Source: Parasponia andersonii
Taxonomy: Eukaryota; Streptophyta; Magnoliopsida; Rosales; Cannabaceae
NCBI GenBank assembly: GCA_002914805.1
Contig: JXTB01000005.1
Span: forward strand, 2,063,491-2,127,490
Direction of reading: 5' to 3'
DNA: 64,000 nucleotides
Positions 46,281 through 58,576 of this stretch are shown here, in pieces (positions within the stretch are counted from its first letter, which is position 1; each line of letters opens with the position of its first letter). Position numbers and translations under genes: made by a program. The notes beneath the pieces were generated by a model. That model was not told the origin of the DNA, did no database searches, and worked only from the letters and a program-made list of their open reading frames with translations.

Positions 46281-46654
46281 TCGTATTATATGTCATAATT
46301 CCTTTCTTTTCTAAATTGGCGTAGATAATTTATTTCCTCTTTTCAAAATCCTGAATTTTTCAATTATTTTGAAAAATTACCGTTAAAAATCAAATTTCCT
46401 CTTTTGATTATGGCAGATTTTTGTAAGAAACCCTTTTTAATTTCGTGGATTGTGAACTTGGGTCCTCGCCCAGCCTATGATTCACGATACATCTGCAACA
46501 TATCCATTTATGGCATCATTGACGATTAAAGAATATTTTTTTGTACATATTTCTCAATTCTGGAACCAAAACATGAATGTAACTAGATATTGTAAAATAG
46601 ATTGATCCAGTAAAAAATCAATACAATATATTTCTCAATTAATATATCTAGTGA

Positions 46655-48540
46655 TAAAGGATCTAAAGAATGTGTGTTTCCTTGTGTACAGTTTAAACCA
46701 CAAAGGATACAAGTGTTTAGATCTCACCAATAACAAAATTTTAATTTCTTGAGATGTACACTTTGATGAAAATACATTTCCTTTCATATCTGGTTAATTT
46801 TCGCTTGTATTTACTTCAGGAATAGATTCCTATACGTGCTCTAATCAGGTTCCTACTCGGGTTCCTCTTCGTATAATGTCTTATGGAGTTCCATTATCTC
46901 AGACTGCTGCTGAGTCTGATCTGACCAGTACCTCATCTGCTGCACCTGACCGCACCAGTACATCCTCCTCTGTTGTTCCATCTCAGTCTCCATGTCCTGA
47001 GACTGACCACTCAGTTCCAGCTCTCCTCACTAACACTCATTTGAATGCAGACTCGAGCACAGTCAGGAATTACCAAGCCAAGAGTATTTATGGTCTCGAG
47101 AGTACCAGCAACTGTAGAAGATGCTTTGCAGTAGGAAAAATGGAAGTTTGCTATGAGTGATGAGATTCTAGCTCTTGTGAGGAATAAAACCTGGACCTTA
47201 TGTCGTTACCATCTGGACGACAAGCCATAGGCTACAAGTGGGTTTTCAAAGTAAAAGAGAACACTGATGGAACTTAAATCGATACAAGATTAGGTTGGCA
47301 ACCAAAGGCTTTCATCAGATTGTTGGGTTTGATTTCAATGAGACTTTCAGTCCCGTTGTCAAGCCAACAACAATTCGAGTTATTCTTACCATTGCATTAA
47401 TAAGAGGTTAGTGCATTAGACAAATTTATGTCAATAACGCATGACTTGCAAGAGGAAGTGTATATGACCCAGCCACTCGGTTTTAAAGATCCCGAAGGTA
47501 TTTAACTTGTATGTCTGACTTCTTAAGGCAATCTATGGACTTAAACAAGCTCCTCAACCTTGGTTTGACAAGCTTTATTCCGCTCTGGCTCAGCTGGGAT
47601 TCACTTCAGCTAAATCAGATCAATCACTCTTTGTTTGTATAACAACTTCTCACTCTACCTTTTTACTAGTATATGTGGATGATATGCTTGTTACTGGCAG
47701 CGATTCTCATACTGTTAATGAGCTGATCATGAAGCTTAATTCAACTTTTGCTCCCAAAGATCTTGGAGAGATTAATTATTTCTTAGGAATACAAGTGACA
47801 CATAGTGTTGATGGATTCATCTCTCTCAAACTTAGTATATTACTGATTTGCTTTATAAGGCCAAGATGCAATATGCCAAAGGACTTAACACCCCATTGAC
47901 TTCCGGTCACAAGATGTTCAGTTCTACCATAGCATTGTGGGGGCTTTACAATATGCTACTATCACTAGACCAAAAATTGCCTACAGTATGAATGGGGTCT
48001 GTCAGTTTATGCAACATCCTTTAGAATCACATTGGGTTACTATTAGATGGATCATGCCATACCTAGCTGGGACACTAGATTATGGATTGACACTTTCCAA
48101 ATCATCTACACTTGACTTGAGTGGATATTGTGACGCTGATTGGGCTTCAGATTTAGATGATCGAAGGTCCACTTCTGGTTTCTGTGTCTTCCTTGGTTCT
48201 AATTTATTTTCTTGGCACTCTAAGAAGCAATATACTATTTCCAGGTCAAGCACAGAGGCTGAGTATCGAAGTTTAGCTAATCTTACAACAGAGATGTCTT
48301 GACTTCAGTCACTATTAGGAGAACTACATATTCTAAGTTCCAAGGCTCCGATACTCTAGTGTGATAATCTTAGTACAGTGCTGCTCTCAGCTAATCCAAT
48401 GTAACATGCAAGAACGAAGCATATTGAGCTTCATCTGTATTTTGTTAGAGAGAAAGTGGTCTGACGCCAACTTGAAGTGAAGCATGTTCCCTCTCTTAAC
48501 CAGACAGTTGATATTCTTACTAAAGCCATCTCAAGCTCAT
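46655..48540 (+). pseudogene. pol: Copia pol remnant
   Basis: The integrase C-terminus reads KECVFLVYSLNHKGYKCLDL, then DVHFDENTFPF (46670-46790). A Ser/Thr-rich linker occupies 46876-47090. The reverse transcriptase reads KWVFKVKENTDGT-like (47215), AIYGLKQAPQPWFDKLYSAL (47528-47590) and the catalytic YVDD at 47672-47683, followed by DLGEINYFLGIQV. RNase H reads CDADWASDLDDRRSTSGFCV (48130-48190) and SRSSTEAEYRSLANLTTEM (48242-48298), then KHIELHLYFVREKV (48418-48460). Stops and frame changes occur at about 47220-47530, 47850-47935 and 48300. Confidence 0.88.
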
Positions 48541-48590
48541 GATTCTATGATTTATGGGCCAAATTCAGAGTCGCGAGTCTATCCACTCTG

Positions 48591-48604
48591 AGTTTGCGAG
48601 GGGG
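48591..48604 (+). other. Polypurine tract of the copia remnant
   Basis: GTTTGCGAGGGGG immediately before the LTR. Copia elements often have the GCGAGGGGG-TGTTAG form. Confidence 0.75.
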
Positions 48605-48813
48605 TGTTAGAGAATAGAACATAGAATTTAGTTAAGGGAATTAGCTTTCTGTTATACTGTTAAGTATTAGTTTGTATACGTGTCATTATACACCTACACA
48701 TTAGCTGGTTCTGTTATAACCCGCTTAGGTACTTAAGGACCTCTGAATACTCTTTCTTGTATAATGAAAATATAATCATTTTTACCTAAGATTACCTCAT
48801 TCCTCTTTTGTCA
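48605..48813 (+). repeat. Copia 3' LTR
   Basis: Starts TGTTAGAGAATAG. The likely end is TTTTGTCA at 48813, giving about 209 bp; the end is uncertain because no partner is present. GTATAATGAAAATATAATC near 48760 may serve in 3'-end formation. Confidence 0.6.
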
Positions 48814-49991
48814 AGTATGAATTCTATAGCGTTTCTTATTTAATCGTGCTATAATGTTTAAGCTTTTCATCCCGTCGCTCACATTTTTTTAGACGACGTA
48901 ATGTTGATAACTCGCCATTTTTAGTACTCCTGCCCTCGTCTTCTAATATTCTTTTTGGAGTAGTGCTCTCTTGAATATCTTCTGAATTCTATTGCTTCAT
49001 CGATTTGGGAAATGTAACTTTGATACTGCTTCTCATTTTTGTTTCTTTTTTTTTTAGGCCTTTCTCTTTCTTTTTTAATTCATTTCAATTGTTGTCAACA
49101 ATTTAAACTGTTTTATATTTTTAATAATTATTGTCTCTTTTATGTCATTTGAGTTTAAATAGTAAAACGTCTTTTCCTACAAACTCTAACTTTCACATTA
49201 ACCCTAGGGATATCAATTTCACCGAGCGAGTTGATGCATCACGAAGTATCGGCTTGAATGAGAAAACTTTTACCGTTATAAATGGTGTAGGATATGAAGC
49301 GGAAATTTTCCGTTTAATATTTAGTGGGACGGGATGGGCTTAGAATTGAGTGCTATGCACTCATCTCTCCTCGATTATATAAAAGTTAATTTCTATTTTT
49401 TTATGTAATAATAATTCAACTAGATTTTTATTTTTTAAAAATCTAAAAATATATAGTCATATACTAATATTGTTTGAGTTATTTGGGATTTGTTAGCTTT
49501 ATAAATAAATGATATGCTATATGATTTTGGTATATAATTTTATATATGATAATTCTAACGTTAAATCTTTATTTGAATGTGATTTTTAATTACTTAGGTC
49601 TAAATTAGAATTTTCAATAAAGTTAATTATAATTTTGATTTTTTCCGATATATTTAGACTTTTAAAAGACTTGGACTAACATAGGATTGTTTAATTAATT
49701 CAAGATGACGATTCTAAATAGAGACTCCTATAGACCAATGGTGAAACTGATCCCCAATAGAGATTCTTTGAAATTACTTTGCACCAAATTAAATAGTGAA
49801 TGATGCAAGGATGGTATATCAAATCAATAAGAATGAGGATAGTAATTACAAAACTGGACTCACCTAACCTTGTTGACATCCCTACCTATATGTGAACATG
49901 GCGCAATTTGATAGAAAAAAAATAAATTAAATGGTTTCTTTGATATAAATGAGAAGTATAATTTTTTTTCTAAAAGATTAAATGTGTTCTT

Positions 49992-50022
<31 letters not shown>
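48814..50022. other. No gene identified
   Basis: The frame at 49131-49343 lies in slightly higher-GC DNA but has no family resemblance. A (TA)n run at 50002-50022 borders the next MITE. Confidence 0.4.
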
Positions 50023-50258
50023 GGTTGCCAATTCAATAGGTATTTTTTTTAACCTATGGGTAGGTATTTTTTTTTAGCCGTAGGATTACCATCTAATGGT
50101 GATCCAATGGCTATAATAAAGTGCATGAAAAAACGTGCATCATTAATGTTCTTTCTCTTTCTTACTTTTTACAATAAAGAAATGTGCATGCTAAATTTTT
50201 ATTGACCAAATTGATACCTATGCGTAGGTAAAAAAAAAATACCTACTGGATTGATGCC
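50023..50258. mobile_element. MITE, TA-flanked family, best-preserved copy
   Basis: Left end GGTTGCCAATTCAATAGGTA, right end AATACCTACTGGATTGATGCCC: imperfect terminal inverted repeats with core AGTAGGTATTTTTTTT. Inside are AACCTATGGGTAGGTATTTT and its inverse ACCTATGCGTAGGTAAAAA, the phrase ATCTAATGGTGATCCAATGG and TTTCTTACTTTTTACAATAA. (TA)n flanks both sides. Confidence 0.85.
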
Positions 50259-50269
50259 CTATATATATA

Positions 50270-50477
50270 CGGGCAACAATCTAGTAGGTATTTATTTTTT
50301 TACTTATACATAAATATCGTTTTAGCCAATTAAAAGTTATCATATACGGCTTTTTTGGGTAAAAAGTAAGAGAAAGAAATAATATTAATGATGTACATCT
50401 GTTTATACACATCATTATACTGTTGGATAAAAAAATACCAATATATAGGTAAAAAAATACCTACTGAGTTGGCAGCC
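50270..50477. mobile_element. MITE, same family, adjacent copy
   Basis: Left end GGGCAACAATCTAGTAGGTA, right end AAATACCTACTGAGTTGGCAGCC. Only a short TATATATAC lies between it and the previous copy, and TATATATATTA follows. Its internal part reads in the inverse sense compared with its neighbour (GTAAAAAGTAAGAGAAAG), so the two lie head to head or tail to tail. Confidence 0.82.
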
Positions 50478-51939
50478 TATATATATATTATTTTACAATA
50501 ATTTCCATTACCTTATACTTTAGAAAAAAATAATGATAATATCATTATCTAACATTTCTTTACTATTCCTTGTTATTATTAGCTCTCTTTCACAGGTATA
50601 AGTTCAATGATTTTTTATTTTCTTGAAATAACAAGTTGAATGACTTAATAGTTCATAATAGATAAATGATAAATGCACTCTTTTTTATTCTTTTATAAAT
50701 ATTTTTATTATGAATTTATACATAAATTGGCCTAGCTAGGATTTGAACTCTTTCTATTGCATATACTCATACACAAACTCTCAAGAATCATAAACTAGAT
50801 AAAATAATAAATACACCTTTTCTACATTATTTTTTATACCTTTATAATCTCATTGTCTGGCAAATTTATTTTATTATTGTATTTTACATATTAATAATAT
50901 AACATATCGTAGTGTAATCCATATATACAGTAGTAAGATTAGAAAGTATAAAAAAAATACATTTGGCATTCCTCTTATAATATTATGTAAATCTAGATTA
51001 AAAAGAAATGTCAATTTATACTTTTATCTTATAAGGTTAAAGCGGAAGATCGATCAATTTTTTTTTTTTGAAAATTTTATTTTCTTTTAAATGTTACTAT
51101 TCGTAATTAAATTAAAGAAATATTTCTTAATGAAAATTTATTTTACTTCATAATTGAAATTAAGTCTCAAAATAGAAATTAAATTCATATACTTCATAAA
51201 AATAAAATCACACTCATTTTTGGTCAAATAATTAAGTACTTGAAAGTAAAAACATAAAATTGCTTAAAATTACCATTTGGGATTCCACTACCACCAACCA
51301 ACCTCCAGTAGGAATTATTGTTCATTTAGAAAATTTAAATATATAGAATGAGATTACGCCTAGTACGTAAATCTCATGTATGCAATGAATGTCATGTCAC
51401 ATGAATAGTACACTTTTAGAACCATAACTATGTATCGCCTTTTTTTTTTGAAACATCTTATTCATAAATATTTTTATTTTATGAAATTTTCATATTTGAG
51501 CTCAATATAGTGAAATGTCAAATCTATCAAAAGTGATAGCCCATAAAAGTAGTGTCATGACAAGTATATGTAACCCTATAACTATTCGGATCCTATATAA
51601 TTATCGTATTACAATGACTAGCATCACAGTTTAAACTTTCATTATTAACATAATAATCGTGAGTAAATTAGTCAATTGTCCACACTCCTTTCAAGAACTT
51701 AACATACACTTAAAGAAAATATTTTTCTTAAAACATAGTTTTGGATATATAGTACTTTAAAAAAAATTAATTTCATTGAAAATCATAATTTTTTTTTCAT
51801 GCAATTGTGGATGCACATGTTCATGATATATTTATATATTTAGTGCAACTATTATTGCAGAACATATAACAATATATTAGTATAATCACAATTACATCAC
51901 AAATAGTATATAACTTTTCATATAAACACATAGGGTGAG
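50478..51939. other. AT-rich DNA, no gene seen
   Basis: No supported frame. A short inverted repeat GAGATTACG...CGTAAATCTC is present at 51352-51375. Confidence 0.4.
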
Positions 51940-53947
51940 ATTTACTTACCTTAGGTCCTTACAAAATTTTGTTTGTGCTTGTAGTGAAATTCCACACACT
52001 TGATCTTGTTGTAACCACATGCCTCTTTATATCATTTTTTATTAATATTCATGCAACAATATTCATTACATATATTAATACATACTACTAAAAACATATT
52101 TATATGTCTTAAAAAAATACTCACATCATACAATTATAAAATCATGTTTTATAATATATATATAACTAAAAACTATAAAAATTTCAACAAGTAATGTACA
52201 CTTAAAGAATTTTAGATTCTAATATAAAACTCTATTTACTTTGACACTTTACAGATAATATTATAATATAAAAATAAAGTTACAGAAAATTATTTAGAAT
52301 TTGTTTTTAAATTTTGCATTATTTTACTAATTTCTAATCTATAAATTGAAATTTGATAAAAACTATTAAAGCACCAAACCATTCTTGAGTTTTGTAGAAT
52401 TATTTCTATATACCCAAAAATCTTGATTTTTTAAAAAAAACATCTCTAATATATTTTTATACATAGACAAAAATTAGAGATTCAAAATTATATTATTACA
52501 TAGCATATATAATTCTTAAAGTTATATCTTAAAATTCATGACAGCACTTAATTTACAAAACTATATGCTATTTCGAAAATCATAATTAATTATAAATATT
52601 TTCAAAAATTCTAAAAATATATTAAGTCTCTTATAACATATATATTAGAGTCTAATAAAATTTTCAAGCCTAAATAAAATCAATAAGATAAGATTTTAAC
52701 AATATTATTTTGGATAAATAAAAATATCAGATTTACCAGTTACAAAGGCAATATATAAAGAAAATTTAATAATGATAAGAAATAAAGTCATAACATCACA
52801 AAACTTTCCAGAATATGAGTTAAATATATATATATATATATATATGAATATATTTTAAATTTTTCAACTCAAATTCAAAATGTTTACCCTCTAAAATCAT
52901 AGAACAAACTCGATAAAATTTATTTTTCAGCTTTTCTTAAGTGACAATCAACGTGTATAAAAAGATTTCTATAAAATCATACGAGTAAGATATAAATGTA
53001 AAACTTTCCAGAAATTAAATAAACATATAGAAAGACTTCTTATAAAAATTTCAGACCTTAACAAAATTTTTAATTCTAAATATCATATATTAAATTTGAA
53101 CTTAAGTGTAGTAAAATATACTAATGTTGAAAGACTAAGAGTTCTAAGAATTACTTTTTTCTTGAATCTTGAAAAAAATTTTAGAGAACTTCTTGAAATT
53201 TTTATAGACTACCACAATTATAAGAGAAAGAGAGGTAGATAAAAATATAGGAGGAAAATAGATTGTAGTCACAAGATAGTGCCTATTTATAGGCTTATTG
53301 TGAACATAAAATATACTTAAAATATATACATTTATTTTTTAAAGTTAATAATAATTATATGTAATTATATAATACTTAATCTATAAGTTGAGCTAGAATT
53401 ATTAGAAATTTTAATTTGGGCTTTCTTTTATCAAAATAAGTGATTATTGGACGAAAAAATTTAGAGTCTAAATACAAACAAGCCATATTAATAACTTCAA
53501 TGTGGATTATCCTATTGGGCCAAATTTAGAGCCCAATAGCAAATACAATTAATTAAGTTCATGCCATATTAATAATATTAATAGTCAAATATGCCATATT
53601 ATATATCTAATCAAACTTAAATACATAAATATATACTAACTATTCTATTATCATATATTTGAAAAAGAAAATCAATATTACTTATTAAATTAACATATTA
53701 AGAGATTAATATTAAAATTAATTAATCAAACACTCAACACATTAAATAATAATTATATGCATGAATTTGAAAATACATATCTTTTTCTTTTTTATTAGGT
53801 ACATGTGGTTATACTTGGCTTTTATGTGTTATTCCACTGCAACCATTTCCACAAAATTCATTAGTGCATAACTATTTAATTTATATGATTAAATAATTTA
53901 AATAAATATAGTAAAATTTTAGACTAAGTAACAAACTTGATATTACA
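51940..53947 (-). repeat. LTR-like block (minus strand), ends uncertain
   Basis: On the minus strand it begins TGTAATATCAAGTTTG at 53947, a common plant LTR start. TATAAATAG is at 53291-53283, about 650 bp downstream. A leader and long AT-rich tail follow; GACCTAAGGTAAGT near 51950 looks like a splice donor or the far end. No coding domain and no partner LTR. It could be a large solo LTR or the leader of a lost element. Confidence 0.4.
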
Positions 53948-55059
53948 CCTCTATAGTGTTATTTACAAAAAAAAAAAATAAAAAAACAAAAACAAAACAA
54001 GCATGACTTTTCTGCAATTTTAATCATAACTTTGGATTTGTACAAAATTATATCTTCACATTTTATATCTCTGCAATTTTGTACCTTCTGCATATAAATT
54101 GATTAAAAACGGAATATGAATTAAAGATATCTTATTTCTGCTTACTCATACAAAATATTTATTAAAAATAACTTAAAACAGTTAGTATAAATCACTAAAT
54201 TTATATACAGAAAATACAAATTTGTAAAGATTAGAAATGTGGAGGTATAATTTTGCATAGTCAAAAATTATGGATAAAATTACGAAAAAAATTATACTTC
54301 AGGTTATTTTTTTGCAGTTAGTCCTAACATAGGACCAAATAATATATATTTTATGAAAAAGAAATTGCACATATTTATTTTCTGTAATATTGGAAATCAC
54401 TCTCTATTTTGCACTGTGATATACAATTGAACCACATCAAAATTATGAACAAACGGCTGCGAATAGTTCAGGGTGGGCTGCTATCTCCAGCTTTCCGCTT
54501 GCTCCTCTGCTTTCCATGCAAATTTATTGACATGTATGCACATATACATATTAATATGTACAAATAGTTGACCACAAATCACTGCTACAGTGGCCACTTC
54601 TTAACTAACAAATTTATGACACTAAATCATTGTGTATATGATAGTATGTCACAAACGTTGTGACAAAGGGTGACTAATCGTGTAACTCTTTCAAACACTT
54701 TTTTCATTTTTTGTTTTTGGAAATTAAGCTAGAAAAAGAAGAGGCATTTTTCAAATCGTGTAACCATTTGAGGAGAAAACAAAAACAAAAACACATCTCA
54801 TGTTTTTGTCTGAAAAAAGAAGAAAAAAGGCGAGATAAGGATCATAATTTGTAAAGCTCTACACCCTCTCTAAAAAAATCTTAGAAAAATCATAATTTGT
54901 TTCTAGAGAAGTCATGTTTCAAAAAACAACAAACAAAAGTCATTTTGTTCCCCAAAAGCTAGTGAGGTCCATGACTCCATTCTCCAAAACTAGCTCCATG
55001 AATTGCTACTCACCCTAATTTTCTCTTTTTCTTATGGAGAAATGGCACTATGTACGATT
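53948..55059. other. AT-rich DNA, no gene seen
   Basis: No supported frame; (A)n runs at 53970 and 54780. The right edge is the start of element B. Confidence 0.4.
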
Positions 55060-57620
55060 TTTTAAAAAATAATACAAAAAAATACAATCTTCTCAAACTA
55101 ATTATTTTTCCGTATCACATTGAATGGATTTTTTTGAAATATTTTGATTATTGGAAATCAAAAAACTAATTTATTTACTGGAAAACAATTTAGTTTCTTA
55201 TAACCAATAATCGCATCCCAAAAAAATAAATTTTATTACCATAAACAAGAAAACAAAGATTATTGGAAATGAAAAAAAAAAAATTCTTGAAACTGTTTTG
55301 GTTTATTAGGAACTAGAAACCGATTTAATTATTGGAAACCGAAAACCAGTTTTGTTATTAGAAATCTTGTAACCAAAATATTTAGAAAAATGCTAATAAT
55401 GTTGTACAAATAAATAATTATTTTAGGAAAATTGTATTTTTGGTATTATTTTGAAAAACAAATGTAAGTATCCAAATCCCTTTTCTCAGGGAAAATTTGA
55501 TTTTATGGGTAAAATTTTAAAATCCAAAATGTTTTTAAAAAATTCTAGATTTAATTAGAAAAATGCATCTTTAAAAATATTTTGAAAAATACCACCTTGA
55601 AAAAATAATAAGGTACTTGACGTAACGAGTATAGTTACGTCTAGTAACTCAATTGGTTAACCTAAGTAACTTGATCAGTTACCTCAAGTATCTTTGAAAA
55701 GTACTAATTTTAAAGAAAAGTGTCATTTTTCTAACTATTTTTGAATAATACTTTTTCTCGAAATAAAGTCTTAAAAAGTGATACAAGATTTTTCAAAAAC
55801 TTCAGCCCACAAGGATTTATTTATTTATTTTTGTTTGGGCCTATTTTTTTTTTTCAGTAAAAAGCCCTTTTTCGTCTTATTATTTTTAATTGAGAAAATT
55901 TGAATTTATATGATAAAGTTAAAAAACAATTTGAAAAATCCCAAACTTCTGAAATATTTTAAAAAAATTACACTTTTACTAGTTTATGAGGTTGACTAGT
56001 TATCTCAAGTAACTGAATTAGTTACCTCAAGTATCTTTAAAAATTCCAATTTTTTTTTTAAAAAATGATATTGTTCTAAATATATTAAGAGAGTAGTCTT
56101 TTCTAAATAAAGTCCAAAATTTTCAAAAATTCTAGCCCATTTGGGATTTTTCAATGGGATTTACACACTTATACCTAGGTTTTGAAAAAACAAAAAACAA
56201 AATCAGACCTTCCTAAAATAACTATTTTTTTCGTATGACCTTCTATGGTGTTTTTTTAAATATTTTGATTACAAAAAACTAAAATGGTATCCAATAACAA
56301 AATTAGTTGCTTAGTTTCCCATAACCAAGCTAGTTTCTAGTTTCCACCAAACAAAATTAATTTTACGTAACATTTTTCTCGGGTTTCCTATAACTTTTCT
56401 TTTTTGGTTTCAGGTAATTAAATTAGTTTGTTTGGGATTTGATTATTAGTTACAAGAAACTAAATTGATTTTCAATAATTAAATTAATTTCTCGATTTCC
56501 AGTAATAAAAATATTTAGAAAAGTACCACTAAATATTTTATAAAAAAATAATTATTTTGAGAATGTCATATTTTGGTGTTATTTTTCAAAAAATCATTAC
56601 AATATGTTATTTTCCCTTTTTTAATTTTTTTATTTGGGCTTCTTAAAAAATTCATGGCCCAAAATACTAAAAATTACTGATGGGGCAAATGTTTTGAAAA
56701 ATCCAGATTTATTAGAAAAATATAACTTTTTAAAAAGTTCCTCTAGAGAAATATCACTTTTAATAAATATTTAGAAAAATAACAATGTTTCTTCAAAATT
56801 AGTATTTTTCAATAATCGAGATAACTAGTTTGGTTATTTATGCTAATCTAATTACGTAAAATAACTGGTTAAGTTACTTTAAGTATCTTGTTAATTGATA
56901 AAAAAAGTTGTATTTTTCTAAATACTTTTAAAAGTGGTATTTTCTAATTAAAATACATTATTTTCAAACAATTTCAAAAGGGTTTCTAATAATTTCACCT
57001 AAAAAAAAAAAACTAAAATTACAAAAATACGGTGGTTCAACTTTTTTTTTTTCCAATTCCCATAAAACGTTTTTGGAAAAATATGACTTTTTAAAAAAAA
57101 AACTTTGATAATACCATTGTTTTTAAAATTTTTACTAGTTATTGGTATTTAAAAACTAGTTACTAGTTATAAATACCTTTCGTTATTAGTTATCAGTGTC
57201 AAAAATTAATCACTAGTTAGTAGTTAATATCTTTAAGAATGGAATTTTTCTAAAACTGTTTTGAAAAGTAACATTTTTTTAAAAATTGTTGTACCATATC
57301 TCGAAAAAACAGAGCCCTCATATATTTTCAATTCTTTTCTAAATGGCCATAGATGGCCTAATTTTCTATTTTCAAAATCCAGAAATTTTCAATTGATTTG
57401 AAAATTTATCATAAGAAAATCAAATTTCCTCTTTTGATTATGGGTATGGGCTTTTGTAAGAAGCCCGTGATTCACGCTACATCAGCAACAACATATACAT
57501 TTATGGCACCGTTGACGAGTTAAGAATATTTCCTGTACATATTTCTCAATTCCGGAACTAAAACAGGAATCTAACTAGATATTGTACCATATATTGATCC
57601 AGTAAACTTTTTTTTTTCAA
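55060..57620. mobile_element. Fold-back type element B, shorter relative of A
   Basis: Collinear with element A at a nearly constant offset of about 13.8 kb: the AGTAACTCAATTGG module at 55615 (A 41755), GGTTGACTAGTTATCTCAAG at 55995 (A 42150), AATAATCGAGATAACTAG at 56830 (A 43020), CTAGTTATTGG at 57140 (A 43590), and the end part GTGATTCACG...TTGATCCAGTAAA at 57465-57605 (A 46480-46610). It lacks the 74-bp arrays, the A-rich array, the gene-like segment and the MITE. Its own inverted pair is 55060-55490 against 56230-56640. No transposase seen. Confidence 0.62.
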
Positions 57621-57681
57621 TTGTATCTAATGATATATATAAAATAGCAATCGAAAAGCTATATAATATATATATATATGG

Positions 57682-57702
57682 TGACCTATGAGTTGAAACA
57701 TG

Positions 57703-57764
<62 letters not shown>

Positions 57765-58487
57765 TCATGTTTCTTTTGCTTCGTGAATAGATATTTTGAT
57801 CAAATTGAAAATGACATGCAATAGTAAGTCATTTTTACCTACAATCATTCATATTCTAATCTTTTAGAGAATTTTCTTTCCATTGACAGTTTGGTCTTTT
57901 TTTTATTATTTTTAGGAATATGCAAATTTTCATTTTTTTTTAACCAATAAACGGTTAGTTTTTTTTTTTGGGACCAAATACAGGTTAATCATGATAAAAA
58001 AAAAAAGCACTTTAGTTCCTTGAAAAAATAATATTAGTTCCCTTAAAAAAAAATACATGGTTGGTATTTCATTTTTTGATCATGATTAACGTGTATTTGG
58101 TCCAAAAAAATTAACTAACTAACCGTTTATTAGTTAAAAAATGAAAACGTGCATATCCCTGAAAACAACAAAAAAAAATTTAAAAAAAGACCAAACCATG
58201 TATCTCAAAAAACATTATCAAAACACTTCCAAAAAAATAACCATATATATGAAAATATTAAATACTAATAATTTTGATTAAAAAAAATTTCTTAAAAAAT
58301 CATTCCAAATTATTTTCCTTAAAAAATCATTCCCACGTCTTGTTCCTAACTCAATAGAAAGAGGATTCTCTAAAAAACTGGAATGAGAATTATTGTAAGT
58401 AAAAATGACTTGCTATTAGACGTCATTTTCAATTTGATCAAAATATTTATCCATTATGCAAAAACAAAAAACTCCATTGGAACATGA

Positions 58488-58554
<67 letters not shown>

Positions 58555-58576
58555 TCATGTTCCAACTCATAGGTCA
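57682..58576. mobile_element. Nested structure: 21-bp inverted ends, (TA)n, inner MITE, (TA)n
   Basis: GACCTATGAGTTGAAACATG at 57683-57702 has its reverse complement, with one mismatch, at 58556-58575. Inside lie (TA)n at 57706-57761, the 726-bp element 57763-58488, and (TA)n at 58491-58552. The outer halves may be one small element split at its central TA run. Confidence 0.7.
57763..58488. mobile_element. 726-bp palindromic MITE
   Basis: Ends GGTCATGTTTC and GAACATGAC. The arms pair over most of the length: TTTTGATCAAATTGAAAATGAC and AAGTCATTTTTACCTACAAT on the left have near-exact reverse complements near 58395-58450. AACCAATAAACGGTTAG and CCAAATACAGGTTAATCATGA at the centre-left pair with 58080-58140. 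No open frame; a non-autonomous hairpin-forming element. Confidence 0.8.

Larger units (their letters stand above)
39385..46640. mobile_element. Large fold-back type element A (inverted tandem-repeat arms)
   Basis: A mosaic with no transposase that I can see. Its order is: module 1 (39385-39800), T-rich block (40060-40400), 74-bp array (40560-41210), gene-like segment (41215-41650), modules with the AGTAACTCGATTGGTTA motif (41650-43200), MITE (43241-43476), module (43500-43790), inverted copy of the 74-bp array (43790-44660), A-rich array (44750-46280), end module (46300-46640). Modules 41650-43200, 43500-43790 and 46300-46640 return in the same order in element B (55490-57620). The long inverted arms suggest a Foldback or long-TIR Mutator-like element, but its termini and target duplication are not resolved. 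Confidence 0.6.
46655..48813 (+). mobile_element. Ty1/copia 3' half: integrase end, reverse transcriptase, RNase H, 3' LTR
   Basis: Integrase precedes reverse transcriptase, the Ty1/copia order. No 5' LTR, gag or protease is present; the left edge meets the element A end module near 46640. Reading frames are broken many times. The 3' LTR begins TGTTAGAGAATAG at 48605. Confidence 0.88.

Noticed and set aside
49131..49343. 70-codon frame in slightly higher-GC DNA
   Set aside because: No homology that I recognise and no flanking gene signals; could be a decayed exon but unsupported.
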